A stretch of DNA of 42,911 nt from CAYMCQ01 sp964389025 (GTDB lineage: Bacteria > Verrucomicrobiota > Verrucomicrobiia > Limisphaerales > CAYMCQ01). Positions 17,029 to 25,782 of this stretch are shown one piece after another; the first letter of the stretch is position 1, and each line of letters begins with the position of its first letter. Made by a program: the position numbers and the translations under genes. The stretch is from the NCBI GenBank assembly GCA_964389025.1, contig CAYMCQ010000028.1, positions 1 through 42,911 on the forward strand, given 5' to 3'. The notes under the pieces are model-generated. The model did not search any database. It had not been told where the DNA came from and saw only the letters and a program-made list of their open reading frames with translations.

Positions 17029-18453
17029 CTACCGCGTGAACATCATCGTGTGCCCCGGCGAATAGCTGAACAGCTTGTCTCGCTTGATGATTTCCACGAT
17101 TTGCGCGGGGACTTCCTGCTGCCATGAGCCGTCGCCGTTCTGGATTTTTTTCAACACTTCGCGCGAATAAATTCCAAGATAATCGGGATTATAGTTCTTG
17201 ACCGGCTCGACGAATTTATTTTCCAGCAGGTAGACGTAGAGATGACGCAGGTGCGGCGCGACTTCGAGGGTTTCAGCGGTCGAAACCTGGCCCGTCGCCG
17301 GGTCTTTGAAGGGATGGATGTAAAGTTTGACGTTGTGTTTGCAAAGTCGGCCGATGGATTCGAGCAGTCCGCCTTCAAGATCGGTGTAAAATTTTTCGTC
17401 GAAAATTTCCTTCATGCTCGGCACGCCCAGCGCGATGCCGATTTTTTCCTGAGTGTAGCGCGAAAGATAGCCGACGAGCCGGTAGTAGCGGCCAAAGTTT
17501 GAGATGAGCACCATTTTGCCGAGCGCGCTCAGGATGTCCACGCGCGACAGGAAATCGCGATGGTCAATGCTCTCGCCCGAAGTCAACTGGCGCAGCGTCA
17601 TTTCCAGAAACACGACGGGTTGTTTGTCTTTCACGTCCGGGTCTGCAAGAAATTGTTCCTGCGCGCGCTCAAGCAGGTCAAGCACGGGATGAACGATGGG
17701 ACGAAAACTTCCGCGTTCGACAAGCACCGGTTTTTTGTAAAGCACGTCGGCGGGAATCACCACTTCGCCCGAAGCGGTGAACATCGCGGCGTCGCTCAAA
17801 CCTTTTTGCACGAGTTGCAGCGCCATGAGGCGGTTGTCCACGTTGGCGAAGGCTGGGCCGGAAAAATGAATCATGTCAATTTCAACGCGCTCGCGCGAAA
17901 GCTCGTCCATCAATGAAACGATCAATGCTTCCGGCTGCGCGAACTGATTAAACGCGCCGTGAATCAAATTCACGCCCAAAATGCCGATGGCTTCCTGCTC
18001 GCGCAAAACTTCCGTGTCCAGCACCCGCGCGTGGACGAGAATTTGCGACGGCTCGGCTCGCGGCTGCGTTTGAAAACGGATCCCCATCCAGCCGTGGCCT
18101 TCGCCTCCGCTCGCGTAGTTTCGTGTCGCCACGGTGTTCGCGTATGCAAAAAAGGTGCTTCTGTCGCCGCGCCTGGCGTCCAGGCGCTCGACGAGAAGTT
18201 TGTATTCGTAAGCCAGCATGTCTTCGAGTCGCTGGCGGCTGACGTAGCGGGCGGTTTTGCCGTAAATCGCGTCGCTGACTGACATGTCGTAGGCTGAAAT
18301 CGTTTTCGCGACCGTGCCCGACGCGCCGCCCGCGCGAAAAAAAAACCGCGCCACTTCCTGCCCGCCGCCGATTTCCGCGAACGTGCCGTAGCGGAGTTTG
18401 TCGAGGTTGATGGCGAGCGCCTTTTGGCTCGTGTTGGGTTTTTCGTCCGGCAT
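17029..18453 (-). CDS. Conserved protein of unknown function (about 474 aa), downstream of amino acid ABC genes
   Basis: 474 aa from ATG 18453; a GTG at 18537 would give 502 aa and lies 3 bp after the ABC ATPase stop, but homologs I recall begin near ALAINLDKLRYGTFAEIGGGQEVARFFFRAGG. It has neither signal peptide nor membrane helix. Recognisable conserved stretches are AKTISAYDMSVSDAIYG, RYVSRQRLEDMLAYEYKLL, GWMGIRFQT, FSGPAFANVDNRLMALQLVQKGLSDAAMF and LISNFGRYYRLVGYLSRYT. This family is widespread but carries conflicting names in databases (TonB-dependent receptor, nicotinate-nucleotide adenylyltransferase); nothing here supports a receptor. A cytoplasmic enzyme is more plausible. Function unknown. 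Confidence 0.8.
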   Translation of the reverse strand: MPDEKPNTSQKALAINLDKLRYGTFAEIGGGQEVARFFFRAGGASGTVAKTISAYDMSVSDAIYGKTARYVSRQRLEDMLAYEYKLLVERLDARRGDRSTFFAYANTVATRNYASGGEGHGWMGIRFQTQPRAEPSQILVHARVLDTEVLREQEAIGILGVNLIHGAFNQFAQPEALIVSLMDELSRERVEIDMIHFSGPAFANVDNRLMALQLVQKGLSDAAMFTASGEVVIPADVLYKKPVLVERGSFRPIVHPVLDLLERAQEQFLADPDVKDKQPVVFLEMTLRQLTSGESIDHRDFLSRVDILSALGKMVLISNFGRYYRLVGYLSRYTQEKIGIALGVPSMKEIFDEKFYTDLEGGLLESIGRLCKHNVKLYIHPFKDPATGQVSTAETLEVAPHLRHLYVYLLENKFVEPVKNYNPDYLGIYSREVLKKIQNGDGSWQQEVPAQIVEIIKRDKLFSYSPGHTMMFTR

Positions 18454-18540
18454 TTGGAGTAGCGTGTTGCGCGATGCCTGTTGCGTCAAGTATTTGCAGG
18501 CTGAAAAATTATTGGCGCGTTCCGCCAGCGCGTCCACCGT

Positions 18541-19272
18541 TCAATACTTCAGCACCTTCGCCAGGAAATCTCGGCTTTGCGGCTGCCGTGGATTTTCAAA
18601 AAGCTGCCCGACCTTTCCAGCTTCGACAATTTTGCCGTCAGCCAGCAAAGCAACAACGTCGGCAACTTTTTTTGCGAAACCCATCTCATGCGTGACCAAA
18701 ATAAAATTGCGGCCCTCGTCGCGTAGTTCTTCAATCATGTCCAAAACTTCAGCCGTCATTTCAGGATCAAGCGCGGAAGTCGGCTCATCGAACAGCAGCA
18801 GCTTCGGTTTGATTGCCACGGCCCGGGCAATGGCGATGCGCTGGCGCTGGCCGCCGGAAAGTTCAGCGGGCTTTTTGCGCGCGTGATTTTCGAGACGGAA
18901 TCGTTTCAGAAAAGTTTGCGCGGCTTCGTCGGCTGCGCTTCGCGAATAGCCATGGACTTTTTCGAGCGGCAGCGTGATGTTTTGCAGCGCCGTCAAATGG
19001 GGAAAAAGATTGAAGCCTTGGAAAACGGTTCCGACGGTGCGGCGGTGCTTCAGCAAAAAATTTTCTTCAAAGACGATGCGGTCGCCGTTGATTTCGATTT
19101 CGCCCGCGTCAGGAAATTCCAAACCCGCGACGACCCGCAGCAAAGTTGATTTTCCACCGCCCGACGGCCCGATCAAAACCAGCGTGTGGACTTTCTCCAA
19201 ATCGAGCGACGCGCCGTCCAAGGCCGCGTGGCCATTGAACTTTTTCGTGATCTGGTTGAGGCGCAATTTCAC
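18541..19272 (-). CDS. Polar amino acid ABC transporter ATP-binding protein (GlnQ-like)
   Basis: 243 aa. Complete ABC ATPase: Walker A GPSGGGKST (residues about 34-42), Q-loop in FQGFNLFPHLTALQNI, signature LSGGQRQRIAIARA, Walker B LLLFDEPTSALDPE and switch histidine in ILVTHEMGFA. The LFPHLT and SALDPE sequences place it in the polar amino acid (HisP/GlnQ) subfamily. It drives import with the permease and binding protein immediately upstream. GTG start at 19272, overlapping the permease stop by 4 bp. Confidence 0.95.
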   Translation of the reverse strand: MKLRLNQITKKFNGHAALDGASLDLEKVHTLVLIGPSGGGKSTLLRVVAGLEFPDAGEIEINGDRIVFEENFLLKHRRTVGTVFQGFNLFPHLTALQNITLPLEKVHGYSRSAADEAAQTFLKRFRLENHARKKPAELSGGQRQRIAIARAVAIKPKLLLFDEPTSALDPEMTAEVLDMIEELRDEGRNFILVTHEMGFAKKVADVVALLADGKIVEAGKVGQLFENPRQPQSRDFLAKVLKY

Positions 19273-20042
19273 GTTTCAAATTTCACGCGCCGTTCCAGCC
19301 ACCGCGTCCAAAGCGAAATCGGCAGCGTCAAAATCAGGTAGCCCACGGCCAGCGGGATGTAACTTTCCAGCGTGCTGAATGTGTAGGCGTTCACCTCGCG
19401 CGCGTTGAGCGTGAATTCGCTGATACCGATGATGGAGAGCAGCGACGAATCTTTGACGAGCGACGCGAATTGTCCCGCGAGCGGCGGCAGTGACTGGCGC
19501 AACGCCTGCGGGAAAATCACGAAGCGATAAATCTGCGCGCGAGTCAGGCCGATGGCCATGGCGGATTCCAGTTGCGATTTGCCGACGCTCTCGATTCCAG
19601 CGCGGATGATTTCTGTGATGTATGCGCCACTGAAAATCGAGAGCGTCAACACGCCGACGACGTAGCGGTTCTGCAATCCGAACGCGTCGGCGATGACGTA
19701 GAAGAAAATCAAAATCTGGACAAGCAATGGCGTGCCACGAATGATTTCGACGTAGAATTTGCTAAAAAATTTCAACGGCAGAAAATGACTGCGTTGCCCA
19801 AGCGCGGAGACAAAACCAATGAGAGTGCTCAACGCAAGCGAACTCAACGAAAGTAAAATCGTGACGAGCCAGCCCTGGAAAAACTTTTGCCGGTAATCCG
19901 CGACGATGCTCCAGTGCCAGTGATAGTTGAGTTGATTGAAGGCGAAATAAAAAACCAGCGTGACCAGCAGAAAGACGAGCGCGGCGTTGAACAATTGAAC
20001 CAGCCACGAAACCTGGCGCTCGGCGAAGAAAAGCCGTTTCAC
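19269..20042 (-). CDS. Polar amino acid ABC transporter permease (HisM/GlnP-like)
   Basis: 257 aa, about five or six membrane helices. The EAA loop region (GKSQLESAMAIGLTRAQIYRFVIFPQALRQSLPPLAGQF) and EIIRGTPLLVQILIFFYVIAD are diagnostic of the His/Glu/Gln/Arg permease family (HEQRO). An N-terminal extension of about 25 residues precedes the first helix. It starts with GTG at 20042, one base after the binding-protein stop, and overlaps the ATPase gene, so the three are translationally coupled. A single permease implies a homodimer in the membrane. Confidence 0.95.
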   Translation of the reverse strand: MKRLFFAERQVSWLVQLFNAALVFLLVTLVFYFAFNQLNYHWHWSIVADYRQKFFQGWLVTILLSLSSLALSTLIGFVSALGQRSHFLPLKFFSKFYVEIIRGTPLLVQILIFFYVIADAFGLQNRYVVGVLTLSIFSGAYITEIIRAGIESVGKSQLESAMAIGLTRAQIYRFVIFPQALRQSLPPLAGQFASLVKDSSLLSIIGISEFTLNAREVNAYTFSTLESYIPLAVGYLILTLPISLWTRWLERRVKFET

Positions 20043-20043
20043 G

Positions 20044-20826
20044 TCAGAAATAAAACGGAAAGCCGAGTTTCTGGAAAGCTTCCTTTTGCTCCTTCAAATG
20101 TTTGTCGCCTAGTTTTTCGAAGCCGCCCTGCTCGCGAAAAGTTTTCAGGAACGAGTTCACTTTTTCGCGCAACTCGTCGTTGCCTTGGCGGATTCCGATT
20201 GCCCATGACTCCTGCTGAAATGGTTGCAAAATCGCGCGCGTCGTGTCGGGATTGCGCCGCCAATGTTTGAAGACGGACATCTGGTCGTAGATGAACGCGT
20301 CGGCTTTGCCCTGCACGACTTCCAGCACGCAGGCATCTTCCTTGTCGAGGACGAGGACTCTTGCGCTCTTCAAATTTTGCCGCGCGAAGTTGTGGCCGGT
20401 CGTGGCTTGTTTCACGGCGACCGTCGTTGCCGGCGAATCCAAATCGGCTGCGGATTGAATTTTGGAATTTTTTCCGGCGAGCAAACAAAGTCCCGTCTTC
20501 AAATACGGCTCGGAAAAATCAATGGACTTGGCGCGCTCCTCCGTTGCCGTCATCGAGGAAATGATCAAGTCAATCTTGCCGGTCTTGAGCGCGGGAATGA
20601 GTCCATCGAACGGAATGTTTTCGACAACCAGTTTCCTGCCGAGCGAACCCGCGAGCGCCTGCGCCAGATCCACGCTCACGCCAGTCGGCTTGCCTTGCTC
20701 ATCGCTCATCTCGAAGGGCGGATAGGCCAGTTCCATTCCAACAATCAGTTTGTCCGCGGATTTTTTTGCGCAACCGAAAAGCGCGGAGCCAAAGACAAGT
20801 GCAGCGAATAAAAATCGTGCGTTCAT
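20044..20826 (-). CDS. Polar amino acid ABC transporter substrate-binding lipoprotein
   Basis: 260 aa from ATG 20826. A lipoprotein signal (MNARFLFAALVFGSALFGCAKK, lipobox LFGC with Cys21) anchors it to a membrane. The mature protein is a class 3 periplasmic binding protein: LIVGMELAYPPFEMSDEQGKPTGVSVDLAQALA, IIPFDGL-type region with LIPALKTGKIDLIISSMTATEERAKSIDFSEPY, and a second lobe with VAVKQATTGHNFA. The PPFEM and MTATEERAKSIDFSEPY motifs are typical of cationic or glutamine/glutamate binding proteins; ligand unresolved. First of three coupled transporter genes, 11 bp after a small zinc-ribbon gene. Confidence 0.94.
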   Translation of the reverse strand: MNARFLFAALVFGSALFGCAKKSADKLIVGMELAYPPFEMSDEQGKPTGVSVDLAQALAGSLGRKLVVENIPFDGLIPALKTGKIDLIISSMTATEERAKSIDFSEPYLKTGLCLLAGKNSKIQSAADLDSPATTVAVKQATTGHNFARQNLKSARVLVLDKEDACVLEVVQGKADAFIYDQMSVFKHWRRNPDTTRAILQPFQQESWAIGIRQGNDELREKVNSFLKTFREQGGFEKLGDKHLKEQKEAFQKLGFPFYF

Positions 20827-20837
20827 GCGGTCGCAAT

Positions 20838-21131
20838 TCAATCGCCAAGCAGTTTTTTCAGTTTTTCCCGCGCGGAGTCTTCGCGTGAACTTGTGCCGGT
20901 GCCGGTCCATTCGCGTTTTGCCATTTCAAAAAATTCGCAGAAGTTCGCGCGGTCTTTGTCCGCGACTTCCTCGGCGCGGCGGTCGCTGCATTGATACGCC
21001 ACTTTTGGGTCGTGACTGATGCAGTTGAGGCAGACGCGCAAATCCGCGCCGCAGCGCTCGCACGTTTCAGCACGGCCTGGCGGGCGATTGAATGTCCATA
21101 TCGTCCCGCATTTGAAACAGTGGCGCGTCAT
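20838..21131 (-). CDS. Small zinc-ribbon protein
   Basis: 97 aa. Four CxxC-like pairs dominate the N-terminal half (CFKC, CERC, CLNC, plus C in AYQCSD and NFCEFF), enough for two zinc sites. The remainder, EFFEMAKREWTGTGTSSREDSAREKLKKLLGD, is a charged helix. No signal peptide. A related family of about 90-100 aa appears in many Gram-negative and PVC genomes, function unknown. It ends 11 bp before the amino acid binding-protein gene and is likely the first gene of that operon. Confidence 0.78.
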   Translation of the reverse strand: MTRHCFKCGTIWTFNRPPGRAETCERCGADLRVCLNCISHDPKVAYQCSDRRAEEVADKDRANFCEFFEMAKREWTGTGTSSREDSAREKLKKLLGD

Positions 21132-21175
21132 CAGAAATCTTTTCCTGATTGTAAATCAAAGCGGACGCGGTTCGA

Positions 21176-21206
21176 ATAAAAAAGCCCGAGGTGGATCGCC
21201 TCGGGC
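21176..21206 (-). terminator. Rho-independent terminator after the pseudopilin gene
   Basis: Perfect 8-bp GC-rich stem GCCCGAGG / CCTCGGGC (21184-21191 and 21199-21206) with a 7-nt loop. On the minus strand it is followed by a run of six T then ATT (21176-21183). It lies 21 bp past the pseudopilin stop and isolates that gene from the zinc-ribbon/ABC operon. Confidence 0.9.
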
Positions 21207-21227
21207 GTAAAAGGGACTGTGCCTCGC

Positions 21228-21590
21228 TTACGGAGTTTCCAGTTTGTGCGGGAAATTGGCGTCCGAGCCTAGGCTACATACGGGATCCGTGCTCACCTGG
21301 TTGATGGTGTAAGTGCCGCTTGAAGGACACCTCGGATACCCTTTGTTGATATAATTCCCGACTTCAGTTGCACTCGGCTCGTCGGCATCTCCCTTCTTGT
21401 TTTCCGTTGCCCATTGCTGTTTGGCCGCATCAATCATGCGAAGATTGTTGATGCAAATGCTTCGCTGGGACTGTTTGCGCGCCCGGACGAAGTTCGGGAT
21501 GGCGATTGCCGCCAGCAACCCGATGATGGCCACAACGATCATGATTTCCACGAGCGTAAAGCCCGCTCTGCTTGTATTTTTAATTTTCAT
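21228..21590 (-). CDS. Orphan type II secretion/type IV pilin-like pseudopilin
   Basis: 120 aa from ATG 21590, which has a good Shine-Dalgarno (AAAGGAAATA). Prepilin leader MKIKNTSRAG, then FTLVEIMIVVAIIGLLAAIAIPNFVRARKQ: cleavage is expected between Gly and Phe, with the conserved Glu at +5. The short globular part with cysteines (ICINNLRM, RCPSSGTYTINQV, PVCSLGSD) matches the greatly expanded single-gene pseudopilins of Verrucomicrobia and Lentisphaerae. No secretion machinery nearby. A longer in-frame reading to 21656 lacks support. Own terminator at 21176-21206. Confidence 0.93.
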   Translation of the reverse strand: MKIKNTSRAGFTLVEIMIVVAIIGLLAAIAIPNFVRARKQSQRSICINNLRMIDAAKQQWATENKKGDADEPSATEVGNYINKGYPRCPSSGTYTINQVSTDPVCSLGSDANFPHKLETP

Positions 21591-21767
21591 TATTTCCTTT
21601 CTCTGCGTCGCGATAAAACACCTCGCGGTTTGTTTGGTTGCGCCGACGGTTTTCAAGTCGGGTTTATGCTCGGAGAATCACCCCAAGACATTCTCAGTAA
21701 AACATATTTGGGGCGAACTGGCCGTAACAATGGGCAGCAGTCTGCCAAAGAAGGGGGGAATGTCAAT

Positions 21768-24509
21768 TCAGCGTGCCGCCTGAACTTGCTCCCCGGAAGT
21801 CCCCTGGACTGAAACCTTCCGGTAATAATCGTAGTGAACTATCAGCGATTTTTGAAATTGCTCGTATTTATCGAGCTTCGCTGAAACGTTGGCGGTTTCG
21901 CTCGTTTGGCGGAAAAGTGTTTTTACGCCGTCATTGGCCATTTCGAAAACATGCACGCGGCCATCTCTTGGATTTTCTCCCGGCTCGTTGTCTTCGAGGA
22001 AGTATTTTCCGCCGGAAATGAACGCCCGCTGGCGGTAGGAATTGAACCAGATCGTCCGGTTCGTAGCGGCGGATTCGTCGTAGAGCGACACGCCTTCATA
22101 CAATTCGCCCGCCGGTTTCGGAATGCTCATCACGTCCAGAATCGTAGGCAGCACGTCAACCTGCGAACCGACCGTGTAATTGACGCGATAGCCGGGCCGT
22201 CGCGGATCCATGATGATGAGCGGCGTGTTGCACAATTCCGGTTCGACCTGCCAGCCGTGGCCGAGCTTGCCGTGTTCACCGACCATTTCGCCGTGATCGT
22301 TTGTGATGACGACGACGGTCGAGTCGAGAAGGCCGAATTGCTCCAGCGATTCGATGATGCCCGTGATGATCCAATCCATGTAGAGAAGCTGGTTTTTGTA
22401 ACGGCCAGTGTAATTGCCGTCCATGATTCCCGCGCCGTTGTCGAATTTGTCGAACTCCTTGGACGGCGTGTCGAATGGCATGTGCGGCGCGACGGGAAAA
22501 TAACTGACACAAAAATTTTTCCCGGATCCGGCATACTGCTTGAGCTGCGCCCGGATCGCTTCCATCGTCACGGTTTCCAGAACACCCCAGGACACGCCGG
22601 GATATTTTTCTTTGCCCGGCATGTTTTCGGAATCGTAGAACGCGTCAAGCTTGCGGTGTCCCATGAAATCCACCTCGCGAACGTAATTTTTCGAGCATGA
22701 ATCAAACATCGCATTCACGTAGCCGTGGCTGTGCAAAATTTCATAAAGCGTCGGCACTTCGATTTTTGGATTGAGGTAGGAGACATATTCCTTCGGCGCG
22801 AGCAGACCGCTCAACACCGTGAACCGCGCGTGAAATGAATTCGGGAAGTTGGAAAAAAAGTTCGGGAAAATCTCCATCCGGTCGCGGTATTTTTTCAGGA
22901 GCGGCTGCGTTTCATCTTCAGCGCCGAACAGCGAAAGGTATTTGTTGTAGGACGATTCCATCACGATGACCAGCACGTTAAGTTTCTTTCCGCCGACGTT
23001 CGCGCGAAGGCCGGCAGGCGATCCAGAAACAAAACCAAGTTCGCGCGACACGCGTCGAAATTCTTCAGGCGAAAGTCTTGCAACTGACAGTCCACGCGCC
23101 ATCGGGCTTGTCGTTGCGATATTGAACAGCGCGGAATGTTTCGCCTTGTCCGGCTTCACCATTTTCGGCACGACGAACGTGAGCAACCCGAGCAGAACCG
23201 GCGCGACCAAAAATGCGGAAGTCGAAAACGACGGAAGAGCATTGGAGCGCCGCGCAAATTTTGCCGCGAGTTTTGTCACGCCGAGATAGGCCGTGATGAT
23301 AACAAACAGTCCCACAGCCACCCAGCCCACGAACGGCTCGATTGTCCGCCAGAGAAATTTCACGTTATTTACCACAACGAACGCGTTCCAATCCAAGCGC
23401 GCGTCCATCTGCGCCGTGATTGCGAGGTCGGCCACCGCGACAGCCAGGAGCAGCACCGCAGCCGCGTCAAAAAAAAGTTTCGCGATGCGTGGAGTGAAAC
23501 GATGCAGCGCAACAACCGCGCACAATAGAATCCCGACGAATAAAAGTTCCTCGATGAAATAGCGCGCGACAGTCAGCCCGCAGACCATCAGCCGATTGTA
23601 ATTTCCCGAGAGCGGCGCCAGGCGCGTTGAGAACAGCAGGAACGCCAGAAAATAAAACGGAAGAAGATGGCTCATCTCGGGAAAGGACTTGCCGCGCCGC
23701 CCAAAAAGATAAGCGGCGACATAAAAAATCACAGAGACGCCAAGAAGAATCAGGAAGCAGTCGTTCGGCCTTCCAAAATCTGCCGACTCGCGGCCAAAAA
23801 GGAACCACACCGGCAGCGTCAGCAGCGCGGGCACGAAGTGCAGCAGCCACGGCAGGGGACGGCTTGCGCGAAGCGCGGCAAAAATTGCGAGGAGGCCGAT
23901 GCAATTCACGACGGCCAGTTGCCCTCGCAGTTCAACAAGCTCGAACAGGTTCAAGAGCCAATACACAACCGACATCACCGCCAGAACGTAAAAAATAAGA
24001 TGCTCGCGCCGCGTTCTCGTCAAAATCCAAAACACCAGCGCAAAGATGATCAAATAGACGGCGATGAACGGCTGCCCAAAAAAGAAGTTGTATTCAAGGT
24101 AATGCCGGATGTCCAAAATCGAAAGCGTTCCCGACACCACCGGAAAGATGTAATTCCATTGGCCCTGATGCAACCCCAACACTGCAAACATCAGCCCCGC
24201 CACCGCGAGTCCGGCGCTCAGTTTTCTGGTCTCACCGCGCGGCCATGATTTCGCTTTGCGGCCAAGCAGGACAAGCGTTCCTGCAATGAGCACGATGGAA
24301 AGACCGAAATTAAAACAGTCCAGCCAGTTTTGTCCTTCAGCGCGCAGCCGGGAGTGGGTCTGGTAAATGTCCTTGTGCAGGCCGGCCATGAGCAGCACCT
24401 TCAGCACGACGAGCAACAAAATCAGCGCCGCCGCCCTCGGAAAAAATTCCCGGGCGGACGCACGGGCGCGGTTCAGCAAACCGCCGTTTTCTGTCCAGTT
24501 TGTTGCCAT
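21768..24509 (-). CDS. Polytopic LtaS-like phosphatidylglycerol/sulfatase-fold phosphotransferase
   Basis: 913 aa. The N-terminal about 490 residues hold roughly 13 hydrophobic segments, far more than the five of S. aureus LtaS. The C-terminal domain (about 510-880) is an alkaline phosphatase/sulfatase fold of the lipoteichoic acid synthase type. Candidate metal ligands are Glu518 (VLVIVMES) and Asp738-His739 (NDHGEMVGEH); Ser558 in FPNSFHAR sits where LtaS has its catalytic Thr, with nearly the same spacing (E255/T300/D475/H476 in S. aureus). No formylglycine-type CxPxR motif, so it is not a classical sulfatase. Likely adds phosphoglycerol or a similar headgroup to an envelope glycan; substrate unknown. 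It follows exbD on the same strand. Confidence 0.85.
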   Translation of the reverse strand: MATNWTENGGLLNRARASAREFFPRAAALILLLVVLKVLLMAGLHKDIYQTHSRLRAEGQNWLDCFNFGLSIVLIAGTLVLLGRKAKSWPRGETRKLSAGLAVAGLMFAVLGLHQGQWNYIFPVVSGTLSILDIRHYLEYNFFFGQPFIAVYLIIFALVFWILTRTRREHLIFYVLAVMSVVYWLLNLFELVELRGQLAVVNCIGLLAIFAALRASRPLPWLLHFVPALLTLPVWFLFGRESADFGRPNDCFLILLGVSVIFYVAAYLFGRRGKSFPEMSHLLPFYFLAFLLFSTRLAPLSGNYNRLMVCGLTVARYFIEELLFVGILLCAVVALHRFTPRIAKLFFDAAAVLLLAVAVADLAITAQMDARLDWNAFVVVNNVKFLWRTIEPFVGWVAVGLFVIITAYLGVTKLAAKFARRSNALPSFSTSAFLVAPVLLGLLTFVVPKMVKPDKAKHSALFNIATTSPMARGLSVARLSPEEFRRVSRELGFVSGSPAGLRANVGGKKLNVLVIVMESSYNKYLSLFGAEDETQPLLKKYRDRMEIFPNFFSNFPNSFHARFTVLSGLLAPKEYVSYLNPKIEVPTLYEILHSHGYVNAMFDSCSKNYVREVDFMGHRKLDAFYDSENMPGKEKYPGVSWGVLETVTMEAIRAQLKQYAGSGKNFCVSYFPVAPHMPFDTPSKEFDKFDNGAGIMDGNYTGRYKNQLLYMDWIITGIIESLEQFGLLDSTVVVITNDHGEMVGEHGKLGHGWQVEPELCNTPLIIMDPRRPGYRVNYTVGSQVDVLPTILDVMSIPKPAGELYEGVSLYDESAATNRTIWFNSYRQRAFISGGKYFLEDNEPGENPRDGRVHVFEMANDGVKTLFRQTSETANVSAKLDKYEQFQKSLIVHYDYYRKVSVQGTSGEQVQAAR

Positions 24510-24623
24510 TGTCGTTTCAGGTTGATGCGAATGAGCCGCAGCAAATCAGGTAAAACCAGAGTGTTTGCTTGCGGCGCGTCCAAAAAAAGCACCTGCCGAG
24601 CCAATTCAACCAGCCAGGCGAAG

Positions 24624-25049
24624 TTACGGCTTGCCCGCTTCCTTCGCGAACGCGTCCACGGTTTTGATTCCAGCCCCCCTCACCGCGTCCATTACTTTGA
24701 AAAACTGGCCGACTGGCGCGCCCCTGTCCGCGCTGATGGCGACTTTCAGTTGGGAATTTGTTTGCGCCCGCGCGACAAGTTCGTTTTTCAACCGGTCCGT
24801 CGTCACGGGCAGTTTATCCGTGCCAAGAAAAAATTGTCCGTTCGTCGTGACGGCCACGACCAGCGGCGCATTTTCCGACGCGCCGCTTTTCAGCGCCGTG
24901 CTCGATTCCGGCAGCGCGAGTTTGAGCGCGGGCTGCTGCTTGAATGTCGTCGTCACCATCAAAAAAATCAGCAGCACAATCAGCACGTCAATCAGCGCGA
25001 CGATGATGACCGTCGGCGTCTGGCGGCGTTTGCGGATGTAGAAACGCAT
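24624..25049 (-). CDS. exbD: ExbD/TolR-family biopolymer transport protein
   Basis: 141 aa. Short basic N-terminus (MRFYIRKRRQTPTV), one membrane helix with the conserved proton-carrying aspartate (VIIVALIDVLIVLLIFLMVTT, Asp21), then a periplasmic domain (LPESSTALKSG..., LVVAVTTNGQFFLG, LKVAISADRGAPVGQFFKVMDAVRGAGI). With ExbB it uses the proton motive force to energise TonB. It lies 105 bp after exbB; the gap contains a heptamer tandem array. Confidence 0.93.
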   Translation of the reverse strand: MRFYIRKRRQTPTVIIVALIDVLIVLLIFLMVTTTFKQQPALKLALPESSTALKSGASENAPLVVAVTTNGQFFLGTDKLPVTTDRLKNELVARAQTNSQLKVAISADRGAPVGQFFKVMDAVRGAGIKTVDAFAKEAGKP

Positions 25050-25065
25050 GGCAAAGTTTCAATCA

Positions 25066-25142
25066 GCGATAGGCAATCGGCGATAGGCAATCGGCGATAG
25101 GCAATCGGCAATTGGCGATTGGCGATTGGCGATTGGCGATTG
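25066..25142. repeat. Heptamer tandem array between exbB and exbD
   Basis: Eleven consecutive 7-bp units of the types GCGATAG, GCAATCG, GCAATTG and GCGATTG fill 77 bp. The first six alternate GCGATAG/GCAATCG, and the last four are identical GCGATTG. It occupies most of the exbB-exbD spacer. Not CRISPR: there are no spacers. Confidence 0.92.
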
Positions 25143-25154
25143 AAAAATGGTTCC

Positions 25155-25748
25155 TCACTTCTTTTCCTCCCGATATTGCCTCCGCAAAAATTCATCGCAC
25201 AATGTCTCCATCTCCACCGCGAGCATCTCGACTTTTTTGCTGTAATAACTCCAAGAGATGAGCGCCGGAATCGCGATGAGCAAACCGATGAGCGTCGCCC
25301 GAAGGATGAGCGCTATGCCCTGCGCCAGTTTCGCCGCATCAATCTGGCTGGCCTGGCCGACGTCGCCAAACGCCGTCATCATGCCAACGATCGTTCCCAC
25401 AAGGCCAAGCAGCGGCGCGACACCGATGATGATTTCCAGCACGACCAGCCCGCGTTCGAGTCGCACGATTTCATGGCGCGCGCGGGTTTGCACCGCAGTT
25501 TCCGCCTCGACTTTCGGCCAGTGCAAATGGTCGGCGGCAACCAGAAGCAACCGGCTCAACGGCGATGAAACTTGCTGGCAGGCGTGCCGTAACTTTGGCA
25601 AATCATCTGTCTTCCAACATTCCTCGACCGCCTGCTCGACGCGCGGCGGAAGAACTTTTCCCCAGCGCAGCGCAATTCCGCGTTCGATGATGAAGGTGAC
25701 GCCGACAATCGAAGTCAGCACGAGCAGAATATAAACGAATATTTCCAT
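25155..25748 (-). CDS. exbB: ExbB/TolQ/MotA-family proton channel protein
   Basis: 197 aa with three membrane helices: MEIFVYILLVLTSIVGVTFII at the N-terminus, then VVLEIIIGVAPLLGLVGTIVGMMTAF and ALILRATLIGLLIAIPALISWSYY. The APLLGLVGTVxGM core is diagnostic. The large cytoplasmic loop includes RHACQQVSSPLSRLLLVAADH. It forms the channel with ExbD and couples to the TonB-like protein encoded 34 bp upstream. Confidence 0.94.
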   Translation of the reverse strand: MEIFVYILLVLTSIVGVTFIIERGIALRWGKVLPPRVEQAVEECWKTDDLPKLRHACQQVSSPLSRLLLVAADHLHWPKVEAETAVQTRARHEIVRLERGLVVLEIIIGVAPLLGLVGTIVGMMTAFGDVGQASQIDAAKLAQGIALILRATLIGLLIAIPALISWSYYSKKVEMLAVEMETLCDEFLRRQYREEKK

Positions 25749-25782
25749 GAGTTGAGCTTGACCGGCAAAAACAAACCGGCGT

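Noticed and set aside
25066..25142. Possible CRISPR array
   Set aside because: Uninterrupted 7-bp tandem units without spacers, and no cas genes nearby.
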